Shown here one piece after another: positions 10,901 through 22,967 of a stretch of 64,000 nt of DNA. The stretch is taken from the NCBI RefSeq assembly GCF_036884655.1, contig NC_088348.1, positions 23,053,501 through 23,117,500 of the forward strand, written 5' to 3'. The position numbers and the translations under genes were made by a program. Under the pieces are notes generated by a model. The model was not told the origin of the DNA. It saw only the letters and a program-made list of their open reading frames with translations, and did no database searches. This DNA is from Musa acuminata AAA Group. Lineage: Eukaryota; Streptophyta; Magnoliopsida; Zingiberales; Musaceae. Position 1 is the first letter of the stretch; every line of letters begins with the position of its first letter.

Positions 10901-11339
10901 TATCAAAAGCAATAAGAGAGAGAGAGAGAGAGATGCCTTGGACACATGATCACTGACTGTGCTTCTTGTGGCTTGGCTTGCTCAGTCGAACTATGAAACA
11001 TGAACAAGACATCCTTCCCTTTTTATTTTCTTTATATATAACATGTTTTCTTGTTCTTTAGAGTGCTATTTCTTAACCATTTGAAGGTATGACTTTCTAA
11101 TTTCATCAATAGGTAAAAAGAAATTGTCATCACTATGATCGAAGAATCAAACACTAAAAAGAATTTTCGAAGCCATCAAATAGAACTTTTATTTTATCAT
11201 GACATTTGCTCCAATAATAATTAGCAACTATTCATTGAGTATATTTGAGGTATGATCTATGGGATATGATTCATGGAACCATAATTTGGAAAATAATGAA
11301 TCTTATTTAGATTCATGGACCCAAGGTATATTTTGGGTC
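10901..11339. other. Intergenic, (GA)n tract
   Basis: 3' region of the small peptide gene with a GA microsatellite at about 10914-10932, then AT-rich sequence. No gene seen. Confidence 0.5.
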
Positions 11340-11940
11340 CCAGCCATGTCATCACCACATCATCAGCCACGTTACCACCGACGCATACCCTTTCCATGCG
11401 TTAAGCCGGAATCCGTACGGAGGCGTTCCTCGAGACGCACCTCAAGAATTGGCTGGCACACCACACCTGCGTACGACAGTCACCTGACGTCGTCCTGCGC
11501 ATTCCGAGGCTGCGATCGCACAAAGGTACCAATGTGCCCCTCGAGGATCGACTGGCATGCCAAGCCTATGTACGACCGACCCTCATGCAATGGTATAAAA
11601 ACCCTTGGTTGGCAACTGGCCAGGGAGAGGTAAAAACAAACACCCCACCCCCCCCACCCCCACCAAGCATTGACTTGATCATCGGAGGGGCCAACATCGG
11701 TAACCAACCGACGAGGGTCTTCTGTGAAAGCGGAGGTCACCGGGCTACCATCGTCATCTCGACTGAGAGATGCCAGTGCACGACTACCAGCGCCCCCGTC
11801 CTGAGAGCATGACCGACTTCGATAACCAACTCATCAGTCGAAGATTCCCAACATCGGCTCGTGAACCAAGCCGTGCTGACTCACCAGCCACGATACATTT
11901 GTTCACCAACAAAGTATATCAGAAACAAATTGAGCAATAC
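11340..11940 (+). repeat. LTR-like GC-rich repeat fragment, probably Ty3/gypsy
   Basis: A sharply bounded GC-rich island in AT-rich DNA. It has a TATAAAAA at 11594-11601, then a C-rich run (ACCCCACCCCCCCCACCCCC) and CGACGAGGGTCTTCTGTG about 110 bases further on. This order (TATA box, short leader, CGAGGGTCTTCTGTG-type motif) resembles gypsy LTRs of monocots. No coding region or matching partner LTR is in the window, so it would be a solo or partial LTR. Short open frames here look accidental. Confidence 0.4.
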
Positions 11941-13639
11941 ATTTAATTTCCATTGACTCATAAATTATTTCATCGGTATAAATTTGGTGATATCGTGAGG
12001 CTTACCTGATTGAGTTTAGCAAGTCTTAGATAGGCATGTCTTGGTATACAATTTATGATAACAGATACACTTAACATTTTAAAAACGAAGCATCTTTCTA
12101 TATTTCCTCTTCATGATTTATCTGAAATACAAATAAACTAATATATTGAAATACAAATAAATTGATCCTAGAACAATTTAATGACATGGAATTGGAGCGA
12201 TGTAAAAATACATAACATATATTATGAATTCTTAGTCAATAGAACAATAGTATTGAGATGTATTACAGATACATCCACAACTTGTAGCCTATTGTGACAC
12301 AAATAACAAGCTGCAACTTGCTCCATTTCTTTCTTTGTCCCACTGGATCTTTGATTAATAAATAGTTTGTCAATGATCTATATTCATTTAGATGATACAA
12401 ACATAACTATGCATTGTTACTTTTTTATTTTTTTTTGGAGGTTCATGTGCAAAAAAAAAAGAAAAATTCATTAAAATTGAATAAATTAAAATAATAAATA
12501 TAATACTTATCAAACCTGATTTTTCCATGGTAACCCTCTTCTTACTCTAACTGACTCTTATGATGATACCACGTCTTGCCTTAAATGATAGATACATTTA
12601 TATGTATATTGATCGTACTATCCATCGACTCGGTACGACATCATCGCACCTTATATGATAGATATATTTATATGTATATCTATGAATGACTTAACATAAC
12701 ATTAAAATGCTAATTGATGCATAATATCGAGTAGAGAAATACTTAATTCCCTATGAAAGGTTGTAGGCAAGTAGGTTTTCCCTAGATATTTTTGAGACGT
12801 CTAAGGATCAATCGAGCATCAGATATTATAGTGATTTTTGATGTTTTGCTCGAGATAGGAGTAAGGATATCAATGGAGCAAGACGGATGAGGAGTGCCCT
12901 CCCCGTCCTTACCTCCATTCCCATTTCACCTCTCATCCCTACTTCATTTCCCATTTAAATAGAACGAGTAAGAAACTCACGAATTTTTTTATATTTTCTT
13001 AATTAATTTATTTATTTAAAAAAATATATATATTATTAAGATTAATTAATAATATCAAAACTTACGAATAAAAATCCAATTAATTGAATAGAAATTCTAG
13101 CAATATCATATCTGTTATTACATCACGTCAATTGACGACCATTAAAACTCGAATTAATCAGACCCAAATTAATTGAGGAGAAATTCTAGCAATTCTGGTT
13201 CCGATGCTTCGTCCGATTTCCATGACCCCAGTCCTCTGGAGTATTATCACTTCCCTTCTTATGATTCCTCTCCCCTACGTCGTTGGGAGTTCTGGATCTA
13301 CATGGTCAGGAGGTAGAGGCACCATGTCCTTCTCCACTGCCGGAGGAGCGCTGACCGCCAACCAAAGCAGGAACGAACGTTCTCGGAGAAAGAAGACGGT
13401 ATCGGAGCACCCATCGCGTCCTATAGCCGGCATGGGCTTTTGCTCATCCCGTTCCTTCATGTGCGTCTGTCTTCGTGGGAGTCCAATGGTTTTCCCGCGG
13501 AAATCCGATGAAGCATCATGGCCGTCCGTCTGATCCGCCGTATGGTATCATCGTCATGAAGAACAACTGTTGGATAATACCGTCTGATCGGGAGCGCTTT
13601 GTTGGAAGACGGAAAGGCTACGCATCACAGGACCCGATC
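11941..13639. other. AT-rich intergenic region
   Basis: No gene recognised. A 32-base motif (ATGATAGATACATTTATATGTATAT and flanks) occurs twice near 12580-12612 and 12645-12680 with few differences. The open frame at 13204-13533 has no recognisable domain and no supporting splice structure. Confidence 0.5.
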
Positions 13640-13967
13640 TTGATCGAACCCAACCTAGCTCGATCCATGTGTGGACGGCCAGACCTTACCTCCCACCGCA
13701 GGGAGCCCACCGCCGGGTCCCACGTGTGCGTCGTCGTCGCCGAGCTGCCGTAAGTGATTAGGAATAAAGACGAGAGAGAGAGAGAGAGAAGCATGTGATG
13801 GGTAGGAGGAGGAGGAGAAGAAGCAGATGCTGCTGCCGCCGTCGTCGATGGCGGGTGAGTGAAGCCAGGCTAGCATTGGCGGCCATGATTGAAGGCGCGA
13901 CCCCGCCACCTCCCCTGGCAACCCACATGGGTCGCGCAGACCCATGCATAATCTCTCTACCCCACAG

Positions 13968-14001
<34 letters not shown>

Positions 14002-14050
14002 GTGTTAATCGGTGGCTTTTAGGATTGCATATATAACATTTTCCATGTTG
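13640..14050 (+). promoter_or_regulatory. Upstream region of the GH28 gene with TATA box
   Basis: Contains CACGTG (G-box) near 13721, GA repeats at 13771-13788, a CT run at 13973-13998 and a CATATATAACATT TATA-like element near 14027. A 23-base string (TCCCCTGGCAACCCACATGG plus GTC) at 13911-13933 recurs exactly at 14810-14832, over the GH28 start codon. A shortened copy of the whole segment lies at 9840-10045. If transcription starts near 14060 the leader is about 770 bases; a start closer to the ATG is also possible. Confidence 0.45.
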
Positions 14051-14825
14051 AAAAGCACAGGAATTTCCCCGAAAACTTCATCCATCTCAATCTTCCCACA
14101 ATCTACGATTGGTTCTTCTTATTTTCTCATCTTCCTATTTCTAATTCATCGCAGCGGACGATCATATATTCATATCTGTATACATTTGATATTATATTGA
14201 CTGGATCTTGAAGCAAGAAAGGAAGAGTAGGTCCCTCGATCGAATACAAGCTGTCCTCGCCATGTATTGTCTCTTACACACACAATGTAGGTAGTAATGT
14301 GTGTCAGCTTGATCCTGGAGCTGTCACCTAAAGAAATGCCCACACTTGATGATTAGGAGGCAAATATTTATTAGAAGATTATTTTGCTTCTTGGCATGGT
14401 TTAATTTAAATGTCCTCTTCCTCTTTCTTTACTTCTTCCTCTTCTTCTTCAGACTAAATTGTCTGAGCATCCAAGGCAAGAAGTTGGAAGGCGATTTAAG
14501 GAGTCCAACCCAGAAGCCACCCTCTGCTCCTCGTTGGTTCTCGTCACCAGATGATCACATGTACTCTCGGGAGAAGCCGGCGGTGGGTCTGCATCTGGGT
14601 GATTAAAAAGATTAACTTGGTCATATACAGTAACTTAAAATAGTATTGTGTACTCCCGGCGTAAACAGGGGAGCTTGTGGTCTTTGTGCCCGCTTGGTTT
14701 CCTCTTCTTCTTCTTCTTCTGCTTCTTCTTCTTGCCTCTTCCTCCATCGTTTTTCTGCCCCGTCTTCCTCTTCCTGCTTCGTCTTCGCCTTCTCTGTCTC
14801 GTAGAGACATCCCCTGGCAACCCAC

Positions 14826-17800
14826 ATGGGTCTCATGAAGAGGCTCGTAAGTACGTTTTTCCCTTTTTCTTTTTTCCTTCCTTCCTTCCTCCTCCTTCTG
14901 TTTCCCTTTGTCTTTGTTGAAGGAACGCATTTGCTTGTCTGTAAGGAAGGTATGGTTATTGGACTTATGCGAAGATGTGATCTTTCTTGCTTGGTGTCGT
15001 TTGCTATGCGTTCCTCGGTTGTTCGATGGTGCGGTGATCCGGGTGTTTTTGGATCGAACACGATTCAAGTGTTTTCTTAAGATGCTTTTCTTTGAAGCGA
15101 TCGCTTGAACTTTGATTTGGTTCCTCCACTTGTGCTTCTCTCCATTGTTTCAGTTAAGAAGAAGCCATTTTGATCATTTGGGCCTTTTACTTGGTTTTCT
15201 ATTTGCTGGGCATCGCTAGTTTTGCATCATGTGATTCGGAAAAATGGGAATCGGAAGTGTGTTTGACGAACTGGACAAGTGTGACATGAACTATGGCCTG
15301 TGTCTTCGATACTTGCATCTACTGACATCAGTCAACGAGATTTTGCTTTTTATCTGCAGTAAATCCAGCGGCGGAGATTTTGTAATGCATACCCACCAAT
15401 GTACCAATTGGATTGTCCTCGATTCATTGTCAGATGGGCTTCCCTTCATAGTAATCCATCTGATTGTCATGAGATAGCATAACTTCACCTGATTATGCTT
15501 TGGCCTCAGAATGATTGTTGAAATTACTTGATGGTTTAGGGGCTCAGGGAAGAACAAGTGCCACTTTCTGGTGCTAATTTTGTGGTTTTATAATACTGCT
15601 TGTCTTTCTGCAGGAAGTAGTGCTTTTACTTCTGGCAATTGCCGTTGTCGTCCAAGGCAATGGAAGGGGTGGTGATGGCTATTGCAATCACAAGCGCGGT
15701 CCAACGCCAAGACCACACAGTGTCACCATTACAGAGTTTGGGGCAGTGGGAGATGGAGTGACCTCCAACACTCTGGCCTTTCAGAATGCAGTTTTCTATT
15801 TGCGATCATTTGCCGACAAGGGTGGTGCTCAGCTGTATGTTCCTAAAGGGAGATGGCTGACAGGAAGTTTCAACCTAACCAGTCACCTCACCTTGTTCCT
15901 GGACAAAGATGCTGTTATAATTGGCAGTCAGGTCTTAGCCGTGCTGCATAAACATCTATATCTTCGTTCATGTGCATCCTTCATTTCTGATTGTGAACGA
16001 TCAATCCCCCATCATAATTTGCTTCTTGTCAACATTGCTAACTTTATGCCTGTACTTTCTTAGCTTTCTAAGAAAAATTTCCAGCTATATCATGCAAAGT
16101 AGTGTACTATTTGCTACATTAAAATCAAAATTTCTGTGTCTTATGTTCATTTTAGGATGCATCTCACTGGCCTGTTGTTGAGCCTTTGCCGTCTTATGGA
16201 CAAGGGATAGACCTTCCTGGTCCGAGGCATCGCAGCTTGATAAATGGATACAACTTGACGGACATAGTGATAACAGGCATGTTTCTTTCCGATTTTGGTA
16301 GACCGATGCTGTTGTTCCTTTTTTTATGAGTTGTGTAGCCTTGGCTTCTTTGCATGCTTTGCTCAATTTGATTTGTGGAACAGGTGATAATGGGACTATT
16401 GATGGACAGGGTTCTGTCTGGTGGGAGTGGTTCCACTCCCAGACCTTGAATTACAGTCGTCCTCATCTTCTTGAACTTGTGAGTTCCAGTGACATTGTGA
16501 TCTCAAATTTAACTTTCTTGAATCCCCCTGCCTGGAGTATCCATCCAGTCTATTCTAGGTATGTTCTAAAACTAGTTGTTTATTATTCATTTGATTTTGT
16601 CAAGAAACTTTGAACACAACTACAAATAACTTTCTTCTGTCTGTGATGCATGCAGCAATGTGGAGATCCAGAACGTCAAAATCCATTGTTCATCTGCTTC
16701 TTCATATACTAATGGTATAGTACCAGGTAAGGAAACTCAAATTTCAGCATACATGAAGCTATATTTTGATGATTTTCTTCCTTTTTGTATCTATGCTTGT
16801 AATGTACAAAACATCTACAAGATTTATTTTCAAGTTCATATGTAATGATTTATATGTTACTATTTTTTTTATTCAAGTCATGCTATGGTGTTCTACATTT
16901 TTTATCTGTGCTGCTCTACAGCAAAAATTCATCATCTTGGTCTTGGTCCATTATAATGACACAAATATATGGGAAAGTAGACTTTGAATTGCATGTTTAC
17001 TGATATGACAATGGCTGAAACAGTGCATGATTTGCTTTGGTGTATGATCTGTAAGACCCTTATAATTCTAAAGCTCAAGGCAATATCACCTTGGAAGTGA
17101 GCAGCTACTGTTATCAAATCGGAACGCGACTAATGTGACTTCATTCTACCTAATGTGACTCATCCAACATAGACTGCAAACTACCGTGCAGTAGATGCTC
17201 TGCTCAAATATTAATCTTTCTGAAAAAAGTTCATTTCCTAGAATCTGAGATTTCGCCTCTTCCTATATCTTTGTACATGTTGTCCAGTCAATTTTTTCCT
17301 GTATCATGAGTGAAGTTCTAAGATAAGATATTATACACTATACCGTTGTTTCATTTTGAAGAACATAGAATTTATAGAGCATTGTTGGTCGGTCGGTCGG
17401 TCGGTCGGTCTAAATTCCAGTATCTATGCCCACAATGCTATTTCATCTCTGACTATACTCTGAACTTGCTACATGCACATGCCCTTGAATCGTTCTTTTG
17501 GATTGTAAAGGTCTGCTACTATACTGCTACAAGCTGCAAACTGATCCTGCATCTATCTTACCTGCTTGCTTCAGATTCATGCTCGAATTGCTGCATCCTA
17601 GATTGCAGCATCAGTGTTGGACATGATGCCATTGCTCTGAAGAGTGGTTGGGACAACTATGGTATCTCTTTCAACAGACCTTCCTCAAACATTCACATCA
17701 ACAATGTCCATCTGCAGACGTCCCTCGGTTCAGCACTTGCTTTCGGCAGTGAGATGTCGGGCGGGATCTCAGACATACAAGTCGAGCAACTCCATATCCA

Positions 17801-18239
17801 TGATTCTTTCACTGGTATAAAATTCAAGACCACCCGTGGACGAGGTGGCTACATCGAAGATATTATCATATCAGATGTGGAAATGGAAAATGTTCACGAA
17901 GCATTTCAAATCACGGGCCATTGTGGTGCACATCCTGATGACCAATATGATCCAGATGCTCTCCCGATGATCAAGCAGATCACCATAAAAGATGTGGTCG
18001 GCACCAATATCTCGATCGCTGGATCTCTTTCAGGAATGGATCATGGTCCCTTCAGTGCCATCTGCCTTGCAAACATCAGTTTGTCTGTCACCTCAGGTGC
18101 TTCCAATTCTTGGATTTGTTCCAATGTTTCTGGATTCTCTGAATCAGTCGTTCCACAACCATGCTCTGATCTGAGTTCGAATTCTTCTCTCTCCTGCTTT
18201 TCCCTCGAAAACTTCAATGCTCTTGTGGATTTCCAATAA
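14826..18239 (+). CDS. Polygalacturonase-like glycoside hydrolase family 28 protein (6 exons)
   Basis: Exons 14826-14846, 15614-15931, 16156-16276, 16384-16558, 16656-16726 and 17575-18239 join into 456 codons plus TAA. Exon 1 codes only MGLMKRL; exon 2 completes a signal peptide (EVVLLLLAIAVVVQG), so the protein is probably secreted to the cell wall to act on pectin. GH28 landmarks are VTITEFGAVGDGVTSNTLAF near the start, DNGTIDGQGSVWWEWF, NPPAWSIHP, KSGWDNYGI (258-266), GSEMSGG (293-299) and GIKFKTTRGRGG. The catalytic G-D-D of active polygalacturonases reads G251-H252-D253, so activity is uncertain. Intron 3 starts with GC (16277-16278). Intron 5 carries a 24-base (GGTC)6 tract at 17387-17410. 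The short first exon was chosen because it restores the signal peptide in frame. Confidence 0.88.
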
Positions 18240-19916
18240 GATATTTTTGCATGCAATTATCATTTGTTTATTCTCTTTCAGCTCATCATTGTCTTTGCCA
18301 ATTCTTTCCAATAAATCCCGAGAAATTCAAGTTTCGGTACCCCTCCCTCCATCACCCGTCCAATGTGCTTGTTTGTACAGCTAGATTTCTTCATTCAGTG
18401 TCTGTAAGAAAAAATTTTTGGTAGTAGTTGGAATTCAGATGTTTGATTGTGCTGTCATTGGCTGTTGCTTTGTTCAATCATCATCAGTAGTTTGTATATT
18501 CTATCCTGTGTACTGGAATTCAGGAAGGAGATTGTAGTGGCCATGGAATGAGATGGCTTATGTGTGCCACATGGCTTCTTGATATCAATATAAAATAAGG
18601 TGGTCTGCACAGGAGTTCATCTATGGCTGCGGTTGTCGCCTCTTTTTGGTTCTTTCTTGTGTTGCTCACATTATGCTGGCAACTCATGTAGCAGCTTTAG
18701 ACAATGGATTCCAGCAAAGGAATTGACAGGGTGTGTGCTTCCGACATCATATTTACTGATGAAGGTGACCTAAAATTCTTAATAATGCAAGCTTCCTAAT
18801 GATGCAGTATGATTACAATCAAGGACATTGCAGCAAGTTTATACATGAGAAAATGCAAGCTTCCTAAGTGTATCTTCTTGTTTGGTTAAACCTAAGATCT
18901 TGTCATGCAGCTAAGAATATTCATCTTATTAATGGCAGCTCAGTGCCTGGGTTTATGTGTATACAGTGACAGAAAAACCTCTTCTTTTCTTAAAGCTATG
19001 ATTACCTATAATCATATTTCTTGAAGCTCCTCTTTTTTATGAAGAGGAAGAAATAGTACTTGTTCTTCCAACCTCTCAAAGCAAGTTCCATGAATGCATC
19101 CTTTTTTCTATGATGGTGCTCCCAGGTACTAGCAATCATAACATCATAATGATTGTTTCCAGCTTTTCTCTTACACCCACACAGCACCCAACCTTGGCAT
19201 CATCCCCCCCTCTCTCTCTCTCTTAAGATAAATGTTGAAGATGAGATTCAGTGACAAACTATTTAGGTCACTGGTCTTCACCTTGGCATCATTCTCGATC
19301 ACTACCACATGCATGTGTTTCTCGAAGAGCAAACACAGATCTGTTGTACACTATTGAAGTACATTCTAAAACTCAGATTTGCATCAACCATTTCTTAGAA
19401 GTTGAGTCATAACAATGACCTAATGATCTCTATACGATCCTCATGTATAAAATTCATCTTGTTCTTGTTGGATATTTTTTGCTCCATGGAAATGGAAGCT
19501 CATAATTCCACCTTATTCAGTGTTATTAGACCCAACTTCTAACTCGATTGATGGATTATTTGATGGTCTAGTGTTGATCTGGATGCTCCCATTTGACTCA
19601 ATTACCTTAATAATTTTTTTTATATTTTTCTAGGACATTTATGCTACATTCGATATAGAAAATATATAAGAATCGTATAGTACAATTATAGGAAAAAATA
19701 TATTTATAATCATATAAGATAATTCATGTTCCATTAGATAGAAAGTTGGTCGGTTGTCATTATAACGAGCTGTTAATGAAATAGCCAATTCATTGCTTTT
19801 GTTTGGAATGATTTCAAGTCGAGCGAATAAGAGACGTGACACAACCAACCATTTTGCTCTCTCATGAATGGGCTCTCACGCAATCACATAACACAGCGCG
19901 CCGCTCGGAAGTAGAG
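18240..19916. other. Intergenic between GH28 and DUF761 genes
   Basis: 3' flank of the GH28 gene (AATAAA-like signals near 18310) and AT-rich sequence with a TC tract at about 19206-19224. No gene recognised. Confidence 0.5.
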
Positions 19917-20447
19917 TTAGGCCGCGGCCTGGTTGCTGCCACCGGAGGACTCCTGACGCTGAAGCCTCATCTGCTCGTAGAACCGGGCGATGAACTCCTC
20001 GGCCTTCATGTCGATCGCGTTCGGAGCCCCGGCGTCCGCCTCGGTGCTGTCGTCGGCATCGTCCAGCAACTGGAGATCCTCCGCGGACGCGTAGCGGCTC
20101 ATGCCGTCGCTGGAGGAGCACGAGGGCGAGGGCGAGGGCGAGGGCAGAAGGTACGCATCGTGAAAGGACTCGTGCCCGGCGGGCGGCGGCGGCGGTAGCA
20201 GAGGAAGCGGAGGGCGGTACTCGAGCGGGAGACCGAGAGGGCGCATGCTGCCCACGAGGGTCTTCAGCATCCCGTCGGCGCCCGTCGGGGAACCCAGGGT
20301 AGCATCCTTCTTGCTGGCGGAGCAGCCGCTGAGCGCGACGATAGCGGCACGGAAGATGCTCAGGGTGCTCCGCTTCTTCGCCGGCAGCGTGTGGCGGGGA
20401 GTTTGGGCCATGATGGTGACATCTTTCACCGGTTCCCCCTCCTCCAT
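19917..20447 (-). CDS. DUF761-domain protein (cotton-fibre-protein-like), single exon
   Basis: A 176-residue protein from a single GC-rich exon. The C-terminus has the DUF761 signature (DMKAEEFIARFYEQMRLQRQ), where members of this plant family end in a short K/R-A-E-E-F-I-x-R-F block. The middle is low in complexity (proline runs, SPSPSPS) and the N-terminus has a conserved-looking basic/hydrophobic stretch (KKRSTLSIFRAAIVALSGC). The molecular function of DUF761 proteins is poorly known; some respond to stress. A second possible start is the internal Met (MAQTPRH). TATAAA on the - strand at about 20527-20533 fits a leader of about 50 bases. It faces the DUF761 gene at 21462 head to head across about 1 kb. 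Confidence 0.8.
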   Translation of the reverse strand: MEEGEPVKDVTIMAQTPRHTLPAKKRSTLSIFRAAIVALSGCSASKKDATLGSPTGADGMLKTLVGSMRPLGLPLEYRPPLPLLPPPPPAGHESFHDAYLLPSPSPSPSCSSSDGMSRYASAEDLQLLDDADDSTEADAGAPNAIDMKAEEFIARFYEQMRLQRQESSGGSNQAAA

Positions 20448-20857
20448 GAAGGAAGAACCAACAAGGGAGAGGAGGGGGGCTTGTGTTCTTTTAGCTCTAA
20501 AGGCTACGGCGAGAGCAGACGCAAGTTTATATCTGCCATGGCGGTTGGGTTGGAGGAACGTATTTGTGGTTTCAAGTTGTTTATCTTGTCAAAATGACAG
20601 AAATGGGCTCTTCTTGATGTCTATTTCTCATGGAGTGATTGCAGGTGGAGGTGGTAAATATGCGTGGGGAAGGGGGTCAAACTTGGAATGCTGACGTCAA
20701 CGCGTCCTATTTTATTGGTTGTGGACGGTGGAGGCGATGGCAACTGTCGCTGTAGGTGGCAGAGGAATAGGTGGGACGTGTGGTCACGGTTGAGAGTTTA
20801 ATTCTGGGAATGCTGCCTCAGTTTTAATGGGTCTCCTCCATCTCTCTCTCTCTCTCT

Positions 20858-20890
<33 letters not shown>

Positions 20891-21461
20891 GGGGAAGCTC
20901 AACAGCACTGTCAAAGAACACTTTTACGCTTTGACAGAGATGTATATCTCATGTTGGTTTGCTAAAGTTATTCTTTAATATTTATTAACCATAGATTTTT
21001 TTATAAAAAAATAAAAAAAAATATTTTTTAAAAATTTTATTAATCAAATGATATACATGATGTTTACAACGTAGATTCAAACATCATTTATATAGTAACA
21101 CACTGACCAATGATGGAGTCGTTTGAGATTGATCATTTACGTTGCATGTGATATAAATAATGATAGCCATGGAGTTCTTCCAAGACCCCATTGAACCTAG
21201 TGGATGCCAACCAATCAATTACCAAGCACACTCGCGTAACTAACACACAGCTCATTTTAATGTCCTTATGCTACGAGGCCAAAACAGTCCACGCCACCCC
21301 ATGTGAAGCACAACCGCGTTCCTTGCGGTAAACCGTGGAGGCTCCCGCCGCCCCCACATAGTCCACGGCCTCTACAAGAACCAGCTCATCATTCCAACAA
21401 CTTGCTGCCTATATACTCCTTCCCTTCCCTGATCACTTCTCGTCCATCTCTTGCTTCTGCC
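20448..21461. promoter_or_regulatory. Shared upstream region of two divergent DUF761 genes
   Basis: About 1 kb between the two start codons. It contains a CT run (20841-20857) followed directly by a long TA run (20858-20885), a - strand TATAAA near 20530 and a CTATATA element near 21411 for the + gene. No other gene is seen. Confidence 0.45.
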
Positions 21462-21941
21462 ATGGGGAAGAAGAAAGCCTGCTTGGCTCGGCGTGCGTGG
21501 AACCTGCTGCGGATGGCCCTGATGTGGACCGCCGAGGGCGGTGCCTTGACGCGGAGGCTGACGGCCGACCTCGTCAGCCGTCTTAAGAGGCTTGGAGAAG
21601 CCGAGACGCCCTACAAGATGCAGCTCCGCCATGGGGAGCGGGAGCTGTCGTTCGACGAGACTCCCACCTTCAAGTTCAGGATGCGCCGGCCTCGCTTCCT
21701 GTGCATCACTCCGCAGGCCGACGACGGCGACGACGAGGATAGCAACATGGCGAGCTACTTCGCGCGGCAGGAGACGAGAGGCAATGGCGACGAGGAAGAA
21801 GAGGCTGCGTGCGGTCGAGAGCAGGAAGGCATCGACACCAAGGCGGAGGAGTTCATAAAGAGGTTCCATCAGCAGATGCAGCTGCAACGGCAGATGTCGT
21901 TGCTGCAGTACCATGAGATGCTTCTTCGAGGCATCAGCTAA
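21462..21941 (+). CDS. DUF761-domain protein, single exon
   Basis: 159 residues from the ATG at 21462 (context TGCCATGGGG). The frame is open further upstream to 21303, but the upstream part is not protein-like and lies over the promoter. The start MGKKKACLARRAWNLLRMAL is typical of one DUF761/DUF4408-type subgroup, the middle is acidic (DDGDDEDS, EEEEAA), and the end carries DTKAEEFIKRFHQQMQLQRQ, the family signature, followed by SLLQYHEMLLRGIS. The function is unknown in the family. It forms a head-to-head pair with 19917-20447; the two share the C-terminal motif but little else, so they are diverged paralogs. Confidence 0.82.
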   Translation: MGKKKACLARRAWNLLRMALMWTAEGGALTRRLTADLVSRLKRLGEAETPYKMQLRHGERELSFDETPTFKFRMRRPRFLCITPQADDGDDEDSNMASYFARQETRGNGDEEEEAACGREQEGIDTKAEEFIKRFHQQMQLQRQMSLLQYHEMLLRGIS

Positions 21942-22462
21942 AGGGAGCAATTAAAGATGACGGAACCAAAAAAAGTTTTCGCTCTCATCATATAGTTGAA
22001 TCAGAGAACATTTAAGATTGTGCCGATGTGAATAAATAGCCTCTCAGGCTTCCAAACCGTTGTGGGCATAACTGGATATCGAACTCTATTTGTTTTTGTT
22101 TTTTCCCATGAGCTGGATATATATAGAACAATCAAATCATGCTTTACAAACTGATATCAGGCTGTGCCTTGAATTAAGGAATCCGAAGACAAAGTTCCAG
22201 CTATGCGAGCTACCAAGGCAACAGAAGCATTGCTTCCCAACTTTTTTTTTTTTGTTGTTCTAAAAACAGGTCATTTGAGTAACAGTTCAACCATGACAAA
22301 CAAGATCAGTTGAATTGTAATGATATCAATAACAAGATCGGATGCTAAGTCAAAAAGATAAGTTCATTAACAAGTGGAGTCTGTAACATGAAGAACCCTA
22401 TTCCCCATAGTAAAAGTATCCCCTCTCGTTGACACAGAAAAATCTTAGATGCCTCCATCAGC
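21942..22462. other. Intergenic between convergent DUF761 and PDI genes
   Basis: 3' ends of two convergent genes; AT-rich, no additional gene seen. Confidence 0.5.
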
Positions 22463-22930
22463 TTAAGCTGCAAAAGTGGACAGGATGTTCTTCTTAATGA
22501 TGAACTCGTCCGCCTTGGAAGCACTAATTGACTGTTGCAGTAAATAAATCATATCCATGTTAGTATTTTCAAAGGACTAGATGCAAGAGATTCACTTTCG
22601 ATCACAAAAAACACAAATTTCTTTTTTTTTTTCACCTTTTCCAACATGCGTTGCAGCCTCTCGATTTCCTTCTTAGCATAGTCAGAACCTTTTTCGATAC
22701 AGCTTTTTGCAGCCTTCAAGTAAGTCTTGCCATACCTGAATTTTACAACCAGAATATAACCGGAGGACCTTAAATCCCAGCACAATTCTTGAAGCCAAAG
22801 TATTGTATTGGTAATAGCATACGATAATAATTGTTGTCATTTGATATGTTTTAAGTACATGTGTATTAGCCTTTTCATCTTTTATGGTGTCCTAGGTGGG
22901 TTGGCTGGGCTCGTTTGGTTGTCCACTGTT

Positions 22931-22967
<37 letters not shown>

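Noticed and set aside
11259..11812. Open frames in the GC-rich island
   Set aside because: They lie in an LTR-like repeat and show no domain.
13204..13533. 109-codon frame upstream of the GH28 gene
   Set aside because: No recognisable domain, and overlapping open frames on the other strand. It lies just outside the duplicated promoter segment.
14544..15068. 174- and 146-codon - strand frames over the GH28 leader and first intron
   Set aside because: They are Arg/Glu/Lys-rich products of CTT-rich DNA read backwards, and they overlap the GH28 first exon and intron.
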